Assembly (NCBI GenBank): GCA_023393635.1
Contig: JAEWKT010000016.1
Coordinates: forward strand, 62,001 to 126,000
Direction: 5' to 3'
DNA length: 64,000 nt
From: Pseudomonadota bacterium
Lineage (GTDB): Bacteria; Pseudomonadota; Gammaproteobacteria; Pseudomonadales; Moraxellaceae
Numbering within the stretch: position 1 is the stretch's first letter; each line of letters starts with the position of its first letter. The translations under genes and the position numbers were made by a program. The notes beneath the pieces were generated by a model. That model had not been told where the DNA came from. It did not search any database and worked only from the letters and a program-made list of their open reading frames with translations. This document shows positions 43,611 through 51,917 of the stretch, piece after piece.

Positions 43611-44564
43611 ATGCCCAATCTTGTCGTTTTTAGTGGTAATGCCCACCCTGCTTTGGCACATAAAGTTGTCAGTCATCTTCACGTTCCACTAGGCTGTGCG
43701 GTTGTCGACCGTTTTTCCGATGGTGAAATTGCTGTTGAAATTACTGAAAACGTGCGTGGCAAGGATGTATTCATTGTACAGCCTACGTGCTGCCCAACCA
43801 ATGATAACTTAATGGAAATACTGGTCATGGCCGATGCGTTGCGTCGTTCCAGTGCTGGCCGTATCACTGCTGTTATTCCTTATTTTGGCTATGCCCGCCA
43901 GGATCGCCGCCCTCGCTCTGCCCGTGTACCCATTACCGCCAAAGTTGTAGCGGATATGCTGACTACAGTGGGTATTGACCGCGTGGTGATGATTGACCTG
44001 CATGCTGACCAGATACAGGGCTTTTTTGATATTCCTGTCGATAATATTTATGGCTCGCCAATTTTGCTTGCCGATCTGCGTCAGCAAAAATACGATAACC
44101 TGATTGTGGTTTCCCCTGATATTGGTGGCGTGGTACGTGCGCGTGCCATTGCCAAGCAAATGGGCGATGTTGATTTAGCCATTATTGATAAGCGTCGCCC
44201 CAAAGCCAATGAATCACAAGTCATGCATATTATTGGTGATGTATCAGGCCGTGACTGCGTCATTGTTGATGATATGGTCGATACTGCTGGTACGTTGTGC
44301 AAAGCTGCCGAAGCACTTAAAAAGCATGGTGCACGCCGTGTGGTTGCCTACTGTACTCATCCCGTGTTGTCAGGTTCTGCATTAAACAACCTGGCAAATT
44401 CAGTGATTGATGAGCTCGTCGTCACCGATACCATTCCATTATCTGCTGCGGCTCAAGCTTGTGCCAAGATTCGTCAGGTTTCTGTCTCTGCATTGGTTGC
44501 TGAAACGGTTCGTCGTATTAATAATGAAGAATCCATCAGTGCCATGTTTGATGAAAGTGTTTAA
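43611..44564 (+). CDS. prs: Ribose-phosphate pyrophosphokinase
   Basis: Makes PRPP from ribose-5-phosphate and ATP, feeding purines, pyrimidines, NAD, His and Trp. Class I motifs: VFSGNAHPALAHKV and VDRFSDGEIAVEI at the N-terminus, the ATP-binding flexible loop YFGYARQDRRPRSARVPI, IDLHADQIQGFF and the PRPP loop VIVDDMVDTAGTL. The 317-residue length is normal. It follows the second tRNA-Gln and is separated from rplY by a strong terminator-like hairpin, although prs-rplY is a conserved pair. Confidence 0.97.
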   Translation: MPNLVVFSGNAHPALAHKVVSHLHVPLGCAVVDRFSDGEIAVEITENVRGKDVFIVQPTCCPTNDNLMEILVMADALRRSSAGRITAVIPYFGYARQDRRPRSARVPITAKVVADMLTTVGIDRVVMIDLHADQIQGFFDIPVDNIYGSPILLADLRQQKYDNLIVVSPDIGGVVRARAIAKQMGDVDLAIIDKRRPKANESQVMHIIGDVSGRDCVIVDDMVDTAGTLCKAAEALKKHGARRVVAYCTHPVLSGSALNNLANSVIDELVVTDTIPLSAAAQACAKIRQVSVSALVAETVRRINNEESISAMFDESV

Positions 44565-44601
44565 TTTTACTGCTGCTATTTATTCCAGTAAAATTACCAA
44601 C

Positions 44602-44633
44602 GGCTGAACTGGTCGCAAGTTCAGCCTTTTTTT
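44602..44633 (+). terminator. Strong terminator-like hairpin between prs and rplY
   Basis: GGCTGAACT (44602-44610) pairs perfectly with AGTTCAGCC (44618-44626) across 7 nt, followed by seven T. A second hairpin, TTTTACTG / CAGTAAAA (44565-44572 / 44586-44593), lies just upstream at the prs stop. rplY then needs its own promoter or read-through. Confidence 0.8.
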
Positions 44634-44651
44634 AACCATGAAGGAAATATC

Positions 44652-45281
44652 ATGTCAACTCAATTTAAATTAAATGCTGTAGCCCGTGACAGCCAAGGGA
44701 AAGGTGCGAGCCGCCGCCTGCGTCACGAAAGCCTGGTTCCTGCCATTATCTATGGCGGTAGCGAAGCCCCTCAATCTATTTCTATTGCTTTTAAAGATTT
44801 AGTGAAAGTATTAGAAAGCGAAGCGTTTTACTCTCAAGTGGTTAGCCTAAAAGTTGATGGCAAAACACAAGCTGTTATTTTAAAAGCATTACAGCGTCAT
44901 CCTGCTAAAAACTTCCCAATGCATGCTGACTTCCAGCGCGTTGAAGCAAACCAGCCGATTACTGTGCGCGTACCATTGCATTTCTTGAATCAAGAAAATG
45001 CGGTTGGTGTAAAGCAACAAGGTGGTGTGCTTTCTATTGTTATTAATGACGTAGAAATTACCACTTTACCAGCCAATTTACCTGAATCTATTGAATATGA
45101 TTTGGCTAACGCTGAAATTGGTTCCGTGGTTCATTTATCTGACCTACAATTGCCTGAAGGCGTTAAAATTGTTGCGCTTGAGCAAGGTGCTGACCATAAC
45201 AATGCGGTTGCCACCATTAGTGCTCCTGCGGGCGGCGTACAAGCAGAGCAAGCTGAACAAGAAAGCGACAGCGCTGAATAA
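44652..45281 (+). CDS. rplY: 50S ribosomal protein L25/general stress protein Ctc
   Basis: 5S rRNA-binding ribosomal protein of the long CTC type: an N-terminal L25 domain (about 1-95, with GKGASRRLRHESLVPAIIYGG and HPAKNFPMHADFQRV) plus a C-terminal TL5-like beta domain (about 96-185, with VGVKQQGGVLSIVINDVEI and GSVVHLSDLQLPEGV). The tail is rich in Gln, Glu and Ser. 209 residues is normal for the two-domain form. An AAGGAA site lies before the ATG. pth follows after 24 bp, the conserved prs-rplY-pth order. Confidence 0.96.
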   Translation: MSTQFKLNAVARDSQGKGASRRLRHESLVPAIIYGGSEAPQSISIAFKDLVKVLESEAFYSQVVSLKVDGKTQAVILKALQRHPAKNFPMHADFQRVEANQPITVRVPLHFLNQENAVGVKQQGGVLSIVINDVEITTLPANLPESIEYDLANAEIGSVVHLSDLQLPEGVKIVALEQGADHNNAVATISAPAGGVQAEQAEQESDSAE

Positions 45282-45305
45282 GCGTTGCGTATTTGAGCTA
45301 GCACA

Positions 45306-45893
45306 TTGAGTAAGCTGTCTCTTATTGTTGGTCTGGGCAATCCTGGTTCGGAATATGCCCAGACTCGACATAATGCGGGCTTTTGGTATGTTCAGCAACT
45401 GGCTGAGCAATATCACATTCCGCTTAAAAACGATCCTCGTTTTTTTGGCATTGTCGGTCGCGGCACCATTGAAGGGCAAGATGTGCGTTTATTACTGCCA
45501 TCTACATTTATGAATCGCTCTGGACAATCTGTTGCACCATTTGTCAAATTTTTTCAGATTCCTGTCAATCAAATTTTAATTGCGCATGATGAGTTAGACA
45601 TGCCAGCTGGTCATATCCGTTTAAAAAGCGGTGGCGGCCATGGTGGTCATAACGGGTTGCGCGATATTGTGCCGCACATTGGTGCAGATTTTCATCGCTT
45701 ACGCATTGGTATTGGTCATCCAGGTTCCCGTGAAAAAGTGACTGCGCATGTACTGGGTAAAGCACCACAGGCTGAGCAACAATTATTTGATGATGCCATT
45801 GAACAAGCACTCAAGCAGACCCATTTATTAGTGGGCGGTCAGGTGGACAAAGCCATGAATCAATTAAATGCCTTTAAACCTGAGCGAGGATAA
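45306..45893 (+). CDS. pth: Peptidyl-tRNA hydrolase
   Basis: Releases peptides from prematurely dissociated peptidyl-tRNA. Motifs: LIVGLGNPGSEYAQTRHNAGFW (cited in part; catalytic His in TRHNAG), FMNRSGQSV, HDELDMPAGHIRLKSGGGHGGHNGL with the key Asp, and FHRLRIGIGHPG. The start is TTG at 45306, fixed by alignment to the family N-terminus because no ATG lies close. Length 195 is normal. The stop codon lies inside the first unit of an unusual stem-loop cluster. Confidence 0.96.
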   Translation: MSKLSLIVGLGNPGSEYAQTRHNAGFWYVQQLAEQYHIPLKNDPRFFGIVGRGTIEGQDVRLLLPSTFMNRSGQSVAPFVKFFQIPVNQILIAHDELDMPAGHIRLKSGGGHGGHNGLRDIVPHIGADFHRLRIGIGHPGSREKVTAHVLGKAPQAEQQLFDDAIEQALKQTHLLVGGQVDKAMNQLNAFKPERG

Positions 45894-46016
45894 GCAACGA
45901 TTGATAATCGTTGTCCGAGCGCAAGACCTGAGCAACATCGTTGCGCAAGGAGCGAAGGTGAAGAGGATAAAGCGAAGTATTACTTTGCCCGAGCGCAAGG
46001 CGAAAGCTGTGCTTTG
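45888..46016 (+). repeat. Cluster of four short perfect stem-loops with GCGCAAG spacers
   Basis: Starting at the pth stop are four perfect palindromic hairpins: CAACGATT/AATCGTTG (45895-45913), GCAAC/GTTGC (45932-45944), AAGTA/TACTT (45975-45985) and AAAGC/GCTTT (46003-46015), with loops of 1-3 nt. The longer unit GGATAA...CCGAGCGCAAG occurs at 45888-45925 and again at 45965-45999, and a GCGCAAG also follows the second hairpin. Composition differs from the flanking genes. No terminal T-run, so not a standard terminator; a dispersed or mobile palindromic repeat is likeliest. Confidence 0.7.
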
Positions 46017-46204
46017 TCCTGCCGACCGTAGTTCCTCATTCGCAAGACGAGAAGCTTGAAATTATCAACACAAACTACTTGCAGCCCTGTGTTGAACACG
46101 GCAAAATGACGCCGTTTCGCCACAGAGTGTAATAAAGCAGGTTTCATTGATAACCCTGTCACATTTCTGATGCTGCTTAGCCTACTCCCTAGGAGATATT
46201 TGCC
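45894..46204. other. 311-bp intergenic region between pth and panD
   Basis: The left 120 bp is the stem-loop cluster. The right part (46017-46204) is plain sequence leading to the panD ribosome-binding site (AGGAG at about 46191). A 63-codon open frame crossing the stem-loops is basic, lacks a ribosome-binding site and looks accidental. Confidence 0.5.
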
Positions 46205-46585
46205 ATGCAAACTCATATGCTTAAATGTAAGATCCATCGTGCAGTTGTAACTCACGCGGAACTACACTATGAAGGTTCCTGTGCCATTGATGGCAAACTA
46301 ATGGATCTAGCAGGTTTGCTGGAATACGAACAAATTCAGGTATGGAATGTGACCAACGGCAAACGTTTTAGTACCTATGCTATTCGTGGTGAGGACAACT
46401 CTGGCATTATTTCGGTCAATGGTGGTGCAGCGCATCACGCTGATGTAGGCGATATTATTATTATTGCTGCATTTGGTGTTTACAACGAAGCTGAGCTTGC
46501 AAGCTATAAACCACGCTTAGTGTATGCCAATCTAGACAATACTGTCAGCCACACTGCCAATGTTATTCCAGTTCAGGTTGCATAA
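46205..46585 (+). CDS. panD: Aspartate 1-decarboxylase
   Basis: Pyruvoyl enzyme that makes beta-alanine for pantothenate and CoA. The proenzyme cleaves itself at Gly24-Ser25, visible in HYEGSCAID, generating the pyruvoyl group on the alpha chain. Other family marks are MLKCKIHRAVVTHA, EYEQIQVWNVTNGKRFSTYAI and SVNGGAAHHADVGDIIIIAAF, with the active-site Tyr58-type residue in STYAIRG. The 126-residue length is normal. It stands apart from panB and panC, as usual in Acinetobacter-like genomes. Followed by a convergent terminator. Confidence 0.97.
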   Translation: MQTHMLKCKIHRAVVTHAELHYEGSCAIDGKLMDLAGLLEYEQIQVWNVTNGKRFSTYAIRGEDNSGIISVNGGAAHHADVGDIIIIAAFGVYNEAELASYKPRLVYANLDNTVSHTANVIPVQVA

Positions 46586-46645
46586 ACGATATAGCTATTT
46601 TAGGTGACTCGGTCACTTAAGTCAGTCACTGAAAATAGCCCATAA

Positions 46646-46680
46646 AGAAAAGCCTATGTCATTTGCATAGGCTTTTTTGT
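46646..46680. terminator. Convergent terminator after panD
   Basis: AAAAGCCTATG (46648-46658) pairs with CATAGGCTTTT (46666-46676) across 7 nt, continuing in T on plus and lying between convergent panD and the SutA-like gene. An outer imperfect inverted repeat (GCTATTTT at about 46591, AAAATAGC at about 46632) lies just upstream. Confidence 0.8.
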
Positions 46681-46708
46681 TTTTGTTCAATAGTACTACT
46701 GCGACAGC

Positions 46709-46996
46709 TTACTCACGTATTGCTTCATCGGCTGGCACTTCAGTAATTCTGCCGCCTTGTGCCAAAAAACGCGCTACTTCATCTTCAAGCTGCTGACGGA
46801 TAGACTGCTTGGCAGTCACGGTCAGGCTTTCTGCTTCAGCAAGATCAGCATCTGTTAAACGGCCTGCTTCTTCATTAGTATCTGCGCTATCAGCATCAGT
46901 AGAAGTGCTTTCGCTTTCAACATCAACGTCCTCAACATCTACCGCTTCTACATCGCTGTCGGCATTGTCATAATCATCTTCGTGGTTAATTGCCAT
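46709..46996 (-). CDS. Small acidic protein, SutA-like RNA-polymerase-binding candidate
   Basis: 95 residues with a highly acidic first half (Asp/Glu/Ser/Val, residues 1-50) that is almost surely disordered, then a helix-forming segment (SLTVTAKQSIRQQLEDEVARFL) and a C-terminal AQGGRITEVPADE. This layout, and in particular FLxxGGxhxEhxP, resembles SutA of Pseudomonas aeruginosa, which binds RNA polymerase and lifts expression during slow growth. The match is from memory and short, so the assignment is tentative. No signal peptide. The gene is alone, convergent with panD. Confidence 0.6.
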   Translation of the reverse strand: MAINHEDDYDNADSDVEAVDVEDVDVESESTSTDADSADTNEEAGRLTDADLAEAESLTVTAKQSIRQQLEDEVARFLAQGGRITEVPADEAIRE

Positions 46997-47181
46997 GATT
47001 GGTTGCCCCTATTGTTGCGATCAGTTATTGCGTGGTTTTATCTACCCTTACCTGACTTTAATGGTCGTCAGGAATTTCGCTAACTCTAACAATGTCTGAA
47101 AAAGCTTTCTAGTAGCTCTAACAATAACTTGCTATTTTTTTAAGCGGATCAACACAAAATGAGTAAAAGATAACCGAAGCC

Positions 47182-48465
47182 CTAGTAGTGAGCATATCTT
47201 GTATCTTTTATGGCAGATTCACCACTGGCTTGTGCAGTAAACTTATCTAAAAATAACTGATTGTTAGCCACTATATGCAGGCCTTCATTACGTAGCCACT
47301 GTAATGGTCTTAAACGCTCTCCTTGCAACCAGCCTAATGTAGAGAAGCTATGCATCATCATGCTGTTATGGCTACGCCGCTGGGTTTCATAACGGTTTAA
47401 GGTTTGGAAGTGTGCCCACAAGCCACGCTCATGATCGCACAGTAGGCTATCTACCAGCACGGCAGCATCTAAGCAGCCCAGATTAACGCCTTGACCTGCC
47501 AAAGGATGAACCACATGTGCTGCATCACCAATGAGTGCCAGGTGCGGTAAAACATATCGATCAGCATGTTTAGCAATTAGCGGAAATGACGCACGTGATT
47601 GTACCTCTAACACCGCGCCAAGCATCGAACCACTGGCTTGGGTGATTGCTGTTAAAAAATCAGCGTCAGTTAATTGCTTAGTCTCTTCAGCGTCCTGTTC
47701 TGGCATGGTCCATACCACCGATTGCCATTGGCCTTGCTCATGGTTATCCTGTTTGGATTCACCGCCATGCATGGTAAACGCAGACTCAACCAAATCGGCC
47801 ATAGGCAAAAATGCTAGCGGTCCTGTGGGCAAAAATACCTGACGTGCAATATGCTGGTGGGGCTTTTGAGTTTTGATGGCACAGGTAATGGCAGTTTGTC
47901 GATAGTCTAGCTGGTCAATACCAATACCAGCAGATTGGCGCACCAGTGAATTACCGCCATCCGCCCCAATCAGCAGTGCAGTATTAATTTGCTCGCCATT
48001 GGTTAAAGTAATTTGCCAGCTATCCGTAAACTGCTCAATACGCTTAACACGGACATCCGTGCGGTACTGTTTTACCTGGCAATGTAATTCTTGTTGAATC
48101 GCCAGGCCCAACACACTGGGTTCAACCATACTGCCTAATATGTTTTGACTAGTTAGTGGTATTGCGTGCTCAGTATGGCCAAAATTGAGCATACCAAAAC
48201 CATCGCGCGTCCACACTTGCATCCCATAATAATCCGCCTTGCGCTGTACATGTCGCCATACATCCGTGTGCTTCAATAAACCAATGCTTGCCGTACTCAA
48301 TGCCCAAACCCGTGCATCACGCTGTTGCAAAATAGTGTCATTTAAAGGTGGTGCAGCATCGAGAACTATTGCCTGAACACCTGCCTTGGCCAATAACAAG
48401 GCGCATAGGCCACCCACCAATCCGCCACCGACAATAACTACAGGTTCTACTTTATTTAGTGACAT
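47182..48465 (-). CDS. UbiI/UbiF-type FAD-dependent ubiquinone biosynthesis hydroxylase
   Basis: Aromatic-ring hydroxylase of the UbiH/COQ6 family. FAD motifs: VIVGGGLVGGLCALLLAKAG near the N-terminus, the DG motif LIGADGGNSLVRQSAG near residue 170, and the GD motif IGDAAHVVHPLAGQGVNLGCLD near 300. Start at 48465 with GAG upstream; an ATG at 48492 is less likely. Length 427. The family resolves into UbiI, UbiF, UbiH, UbiM and UbiL; being beside ubiH and pepP suggests UbiI (VisC) or UbiF, which sequence reading alone cannot separate. Confidence 0.88.
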   Translation of the reverse strand: MSLNKVEPVVIVGGGLVGGLCALLLAKAGVQAIVLDAAPPLNDTILQQRDARVWALSTASIGLLKHTDVWRHVQRKADYYGMQVWTRDGFGMLNFGHTEHAIPLTSQNILGSMVEPSVLGLAIQQELHCQVKQYRTDVRVKRIEQFTDSWQITLTNGEQINTALLIGADGGNSLVRQSAGIGIDQLDYRQTAITCAIKTQKPHQHIARQVFLPTGPLAFLPMADLVESAFTMHGGESKQDNHEQGQWQSVVWTMPEQDAEETKQLTDADFLTAITQASGSMLGAVLEVQSRASFPLIAKHADRYVLPHLALIGDAAHVVHPLAGQGVNLGCLDAAVLVDSLLCDHERGLWAHFQTLNRYETQRRSHNSMMMHSFSTLGWLQGERLRPLQWLRNEGLHIVANNQLFLDKFTAQASGESAIKDTRYAHY

Positions 48466-48534
48466 ATATTGATCTCGTATGTTCTTGTGCAATTTGTGAG
48501 CAGAATTACTGATGTTGAATAGTAAAGATAGGAC

Positions 48535-49764
48535 TTAAACTTTTAAGCCCATGGCATAAGTGGCGACCAATTGCTTAACGCCTGGTACTAAATCAAACGC
48601 AACCAAACCCGTATTACGTGCAAATTTTAAAATGGGGTTGGGGTTAGAAAACCCGCGCACCACGCTATCACAAAACATAATGACACGTTTCTGATCTGTT
48701 AAACGCGCCTGCTCATAATGCTTTAAGCGCATATTATCGCCTAGATCAAGACCAGCATTGTGCTGCTCATTTAAATAACGCGTGAGCACGTGAGCATCAC
48801 GCATACATAAGTTAAAACCCTGCCCTGCCACGGGGTGCAAGGTATGCGCGGCATTGCCCATTAATACCACACGGCCAGACACCTGACTGTGCGCCAACAC
48901 CTGTGATAACGGGTAAGCAAAGCGTTGGCCTGTTTTGGTAAATTCGCCAGCACGGTTGCCATAAGTATGCTGTAAGGCATTTAAAAAATGCTGGTCATTT
49001 TGTTCACCCAACCATTGGCTTTCTGTACCTGCTTCCACCGTCCATACGACAGAGCGGCGGTAACTTTCCTGCTGACCGTTTTCTGAAGGTAGCGGCAGCA
49101 GTGCTAAAGGGCCATCTTTGCTAAAACGCTCAAACGCAACGTGTTGATGCGGTTTGCTGGTTTGCACGGCAGTGACAATAGCCACTTGCTGATAGTCATG
49201 CACCTCTACCCCAATACCCAATGCTTTACGGCAAAAAGAATCACGACCATCTGCGGCAATCAACAAGCTGGATTGAAACTCAAGTGGCTGGTCATTTTGT
49301 ATGGCACGAATAAATACCTGATTGGCATCCTGAGTCAGTGATTGCACCGTGATACCATCAATCAGTTCAATATTGGCGTTGGCGCGCACCTCGCTTAACA
49401 GCACGCGACCTAGCCATGCGTTTTCAATCACCTGGCCAAAGCTTTCTACTTTTTCCTGTTCGGCCAGCAAGCGCGCCTTACCAAAACTACCTTGTTCACT
49501 AATATTGACCTGCAAAATCGGCGTGGCATGTTTTGATAGTTTTTCCCAAAGCCCAAGCTCGGTAAAAATCTGTACAGTGCGGCGCGACAAAGCGGTATTG
49601 CGTGCATCAAAACTGGAATGATAGCTTGCTGGCTCATTGCCCGTGGCCTGCGGGTATTTTACGGCTTCAAGTAACTTAATGCTCATGCCCTGTCTAGCTA
49701 ACATCAGGGCAAGGCTTAAACCCACCATGCCACCACCAACAATTAAAATGGGTTGTGAATTCAT
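48535..49764 (-). CDS. ubiH: 2-octaprenyl-6-methoxyphenol hydroxylase UbiH
   Basis: FAD-dependent monooxygenase that hydroxylates the ubiquinone ring precursor. Motifs: ILIVGGGMVGLSLALMLARQGM, LLIAADGRDSFCRKALGI and VVLMGNAAHTLHPVAGQGFNLCMRD. The GN in place of GD in the third motif is typical of UbiH. 409 residues is close to the usual 390. It lies between pepP and the second hydroxylase on the same strand, the conserved pepP-ubiH-visC operon. Confidence 0.92.
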   Translation of the reverse strand: MNSQPILIVGGGMVGLSLALMLARQGMSIKLLEAVKYPQATGNEPASYHSSFDARNTALSRRTVQIFTELGLWEKLSKHATPILQVNISEQGSFGKARLLAEQEKVESFGQVIENAWLGRVLLSEVRANANIELIDGITVQSLTQDANQVFIRAIQNDQPLEFQSSLLIAADGRDSFCRKALGIGVEVHDYQQVAIVTAVQTSKPHQHVAFERFSKDGPLALLPLPSENGQQESYRRSVVWTVEAGTESQWLGEQNDQHFLNALQHTYGNRAGEFTKTGQRFAYPLSQVLAHSQVSGRVVLMGNAAHTLHPVAGQGFNLCMRDAHVLTRYLNEQHNAGLDLGDNMRLKHYEQARLTDQKRVIMFCDSVVRGFSNPNPILKFARNTGLVAFDLVPGVKQLVATYAMGLKV

Positions 49765-49800
49765 TGTTATTTTATCCTGTTTAAATAGCTTAAATTTGGT

Positions 49801-51120
49801 TTAAGCGTGCACCTGCTGCATCAACGCTTCAATATCGCTTACCGTCTTAGGCACATCTTTAGTTAATACTTCATTACCATCTTTGGTTACCAGCACATCG
49901 TCTTCAATGCGGATACCAATACCACGCCAACGTGCTTCTACGCTTTCATCATCTGGCGCAATATATAAACCTGGCTCTACGGTGACTATCATGCCTGGTT
50001 CATAAGGCCGCCACTCGCCATCCACTTTATAGCTGCCAACATCATGCACATCCATGCCCAGCCAGTGCCCTGTGCCGTGCATATAAAACTGGCGGTAGGC
50101 TTCACTGGCAATCAGCTCATCAACATTGCCTTGTAATAAACCCAGCTCGACCAGTCCTTGGGACAGGATTTTCACTGCTATTTCATGTGGCATACGATAA
50201 TGATTACCTGGCTTGGTGGCATCAATCGCGGCCATTTGTGCTGTTAATACCAGCTCATACAAGGCTTTTTGCTCAGGCGAAAATCGTCCATTCACTGGAA
50301 AAGTACGGGTAATATCAGCCGCATAATGATCCAGCTCGGCACCTGCATCTATTAACACCAGATCACCCTCTTTTAAGACCTGATTGTTTTCCACATAATG
50401 CAAAATACAGCCATTGGCACCACCACCCACTATACTGTTATAAGCAGTCTGGCAGCCATTTTTTTGCATCACATACAATACTTCAGCTTCTAGGGCATAC
50501 TCCATCATGTCAGCTTGTACCGTTTGCATGGCTCGAATATGCGCCTGTGCGCTAATTTGTGCCGCCTGTCGCATGAGGTTTATTTCATAGTCATCTTTAA
50601 ATAAACGCATTTCATCAAGCACAGAATCCAGCTGAATAATTTCAATCGGTGCTTGACCACCTTGACGCTGATTAGCAGCAATTTTTTTAAGCCAGCCTGT
50701 TACCCGTAAGTCAAATGCATCACTTTGCCCCAAACGCACATACAACCGTTTTTTGCCTGCCAGTAATGCAACTATTTGCTCATCCAGCTGTTCAATGGTA
50801 AAGGCTTGATCCGCAGCATATTCATTGATTGCACCCTCAATACCTGCACGCAACCCATTCCAGATTTCCATCTCACGGTTACGCTCACGGCAAAACAGGG
50901 TGTAAGGTTGATTGCTACCACTAGCCAGCACCGCCACTGCTTCTGGCTCGGCAAACCCCGTTAAATAATAAAAGCTGCTATCTGCTCTAAATTTATAATC
51001 GGCATCGCGGTTACGGTACATTTCCTGACGGGTGGCAATAATGGCAATCGCATCATCGCCCATTTGTTGTATTAAACGTGCGCGACGCTGAGCAAAAGGC
51101 ATTTGATTTTTAACAGTCAT
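49801..51120 (-). CDS. pepP: Xaa-Pro aminopeptidase P
   Basis: Dimanganese M24 peptidase that removes N-terminal residues preceding proline. An N-terminal domain with FAQRRARLIQQMG and FYYLTGFAEPEAV is followed by the pita-bread catalytic domain; metal ligands are in LVLIDAGAELDHYAADITRTFP (Asp pair), HGTGHWLGMDVHDVG (His), VTVEPGLYI (Glu) and RIEDDVLVT (Glu). 439 residues is normal. It is in the ygfB-pepP-ubiH-ubiI order; whether pepP contributes to ubiquinone synthesis is unknown. Confidence 0.96.
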   Translation of the reverse strand: MTVKNQMPFAQRRARLIQQMGDDAIAIIATRQEMYRNRDADYKFRADSSFYYLTGFAEPEAVAVLASGSNQPYTLFCRERNREMEIWNGLRAGIEGAINEYAADQAFTIEQLDEQIVALLAGKKRLYVRLGQSDAFDLRVTGWLKKIAANQRQGGQAPIEIIQLDSVLDEMRLFKDDYEINLMRQAAQISAQAHIRAMQTVQADMMEYALEAEVLYVMQKNGCQTAYNSIVGGGANGCILHYVENNQVLKEGDLVLIDAGAELDHYAADITRTFPVNGRFSPEQKALYELVLTAQMAAIDATKPGNHYRMPHEIAVKILSQGLVELGLLQGNVDELIASEAYRQFYMHGTGHWLGMDVHDVGSYKVDGEWRPYEPGMIVTVEPGLYIAPDDESVEARWRGIGIRIEDDVLVTKDGNEVLTKDVPKTVSDIEALMQQVHA

Positions 51121-51201
51121 GGATTTTCAACTTTATTTATACATCGAGGTTTATCAATTTGCTTTTATCAACTAAACCACAGTCGCGGTTAGCTATTGCA
51201 T

Positions 51202-51852
51202 CTAAGAAGGTCGATTTGGCGTAAACATATCGACAATCGCAATATTGTCACTGCCAGTACTGTTGCTATTAACATCCTTTATGGCATTGTTTTTTGTTGA
51301 AATTGACTTAAATAATGCAGTGTCTGACAAGGCATGTTTAACGCGTCCCAAGGCAAGACTTACTGGAATCAGTCGTACAAATTCAACCAGATCAGCATAG
51401 CTGGCTTCGCCTTCTTCGTCATCATCTTCACTTTCAAACTCAACCGCAGCCACTTCCTGCAAATCTTGTAACAATTCTGCTTCATCTGGACGTAGCTGGC
51501 CAGAAGCCAGACCAAAGCCTAAAACCACACCATTACACCAGTCTGCTAATGCCTGAATACGTTCTTCCAACAGGTGCTGATCATCGGGCAACATGGGCAT
51601 ATAATCCAGCGCATCATCTTCTAAAGCAGCGGCAGCGTCTTCGCCCTCGTCTGTCAATAGCTGTAAGGCTTCATCACTTAAAGGCTCAAACGCCAATTGC
51701 TGCAAAATATGCTGCCACTCTTCACTGGTAGGAGCCTGTGCTACCGTCACCATTCCCATCACCAAACCATGTAGCTCACTTGAGCCTGCCAGCTCTGGAA
51801 TTGCCCCAAAAGCTGCATCCCATTCGTTCCAACCTGAAATATCATCTTGCAT
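51202..51852 (-). CDS. ygfB: YgfB/YecA family (UPF0149) protein
   Basis: UPF0149 protein, mostly helical. Family signatures are SSELHGLVMGMVTVAQAP near residue 28 and ALADWCNGVVLGFGLASGQ near residue 100, with the acidic stretch LLTDEGEDAAAALEDDALDYMP between. In Pseudomonas YgfB affects ampDh3 expression and beta-lactam resistance. The C-terminal 40 or so residues are Asn/Ser rich. Start taken as the ATG at 51852; a TTG at 51864 is the alternative. Divergent from the coiled-coil gene preceding zapA, with 66 bp between the starts chosen here. Confidence 0.9.
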   Translation of the reverse strand: MQDDISGWNEWDAAFGAIPELAGSSELHGLVMGMVTVAQAPTSEEWQHILQQLAFEPLSDEALQLLTDEGEDAAAALEDDALDYMPMLPDDQHLLEERIQALADWCNGVVLGFGLASGQLRPDEAELLQDLQEVAAVEFESEDDDEEGEASYADLVEFVRLIPVSLALGRVKHALSDTALFKSISTKNNAIKDVNSNSTGSDNIAIVDMFTPNRPS

Positions 51853-51917
51853 TACATTGACCAACCTCTATATTGAGCTCTATATTACCTCTCATTGTTA
51901 AGCGATGCGACCCAATC

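Noticed and set aside
45868..46059. A 63-codon open frame across the stem-loop cluster after pth.
   Set aside because: It overlaps the 3' end of pth, has no ribosome-binding site, is strongly basic without a recognisable motif, and follows the palindromic repeats.
47080..47125. CTCTAACAAT repeated 32 bp apart downstream of the ubiquinone hydroxylase and upstream of the SutA-like gene.
   Set aside because: A 10-bp direct repeat in AT-rich DNA with no symmetry is within chance expectation.
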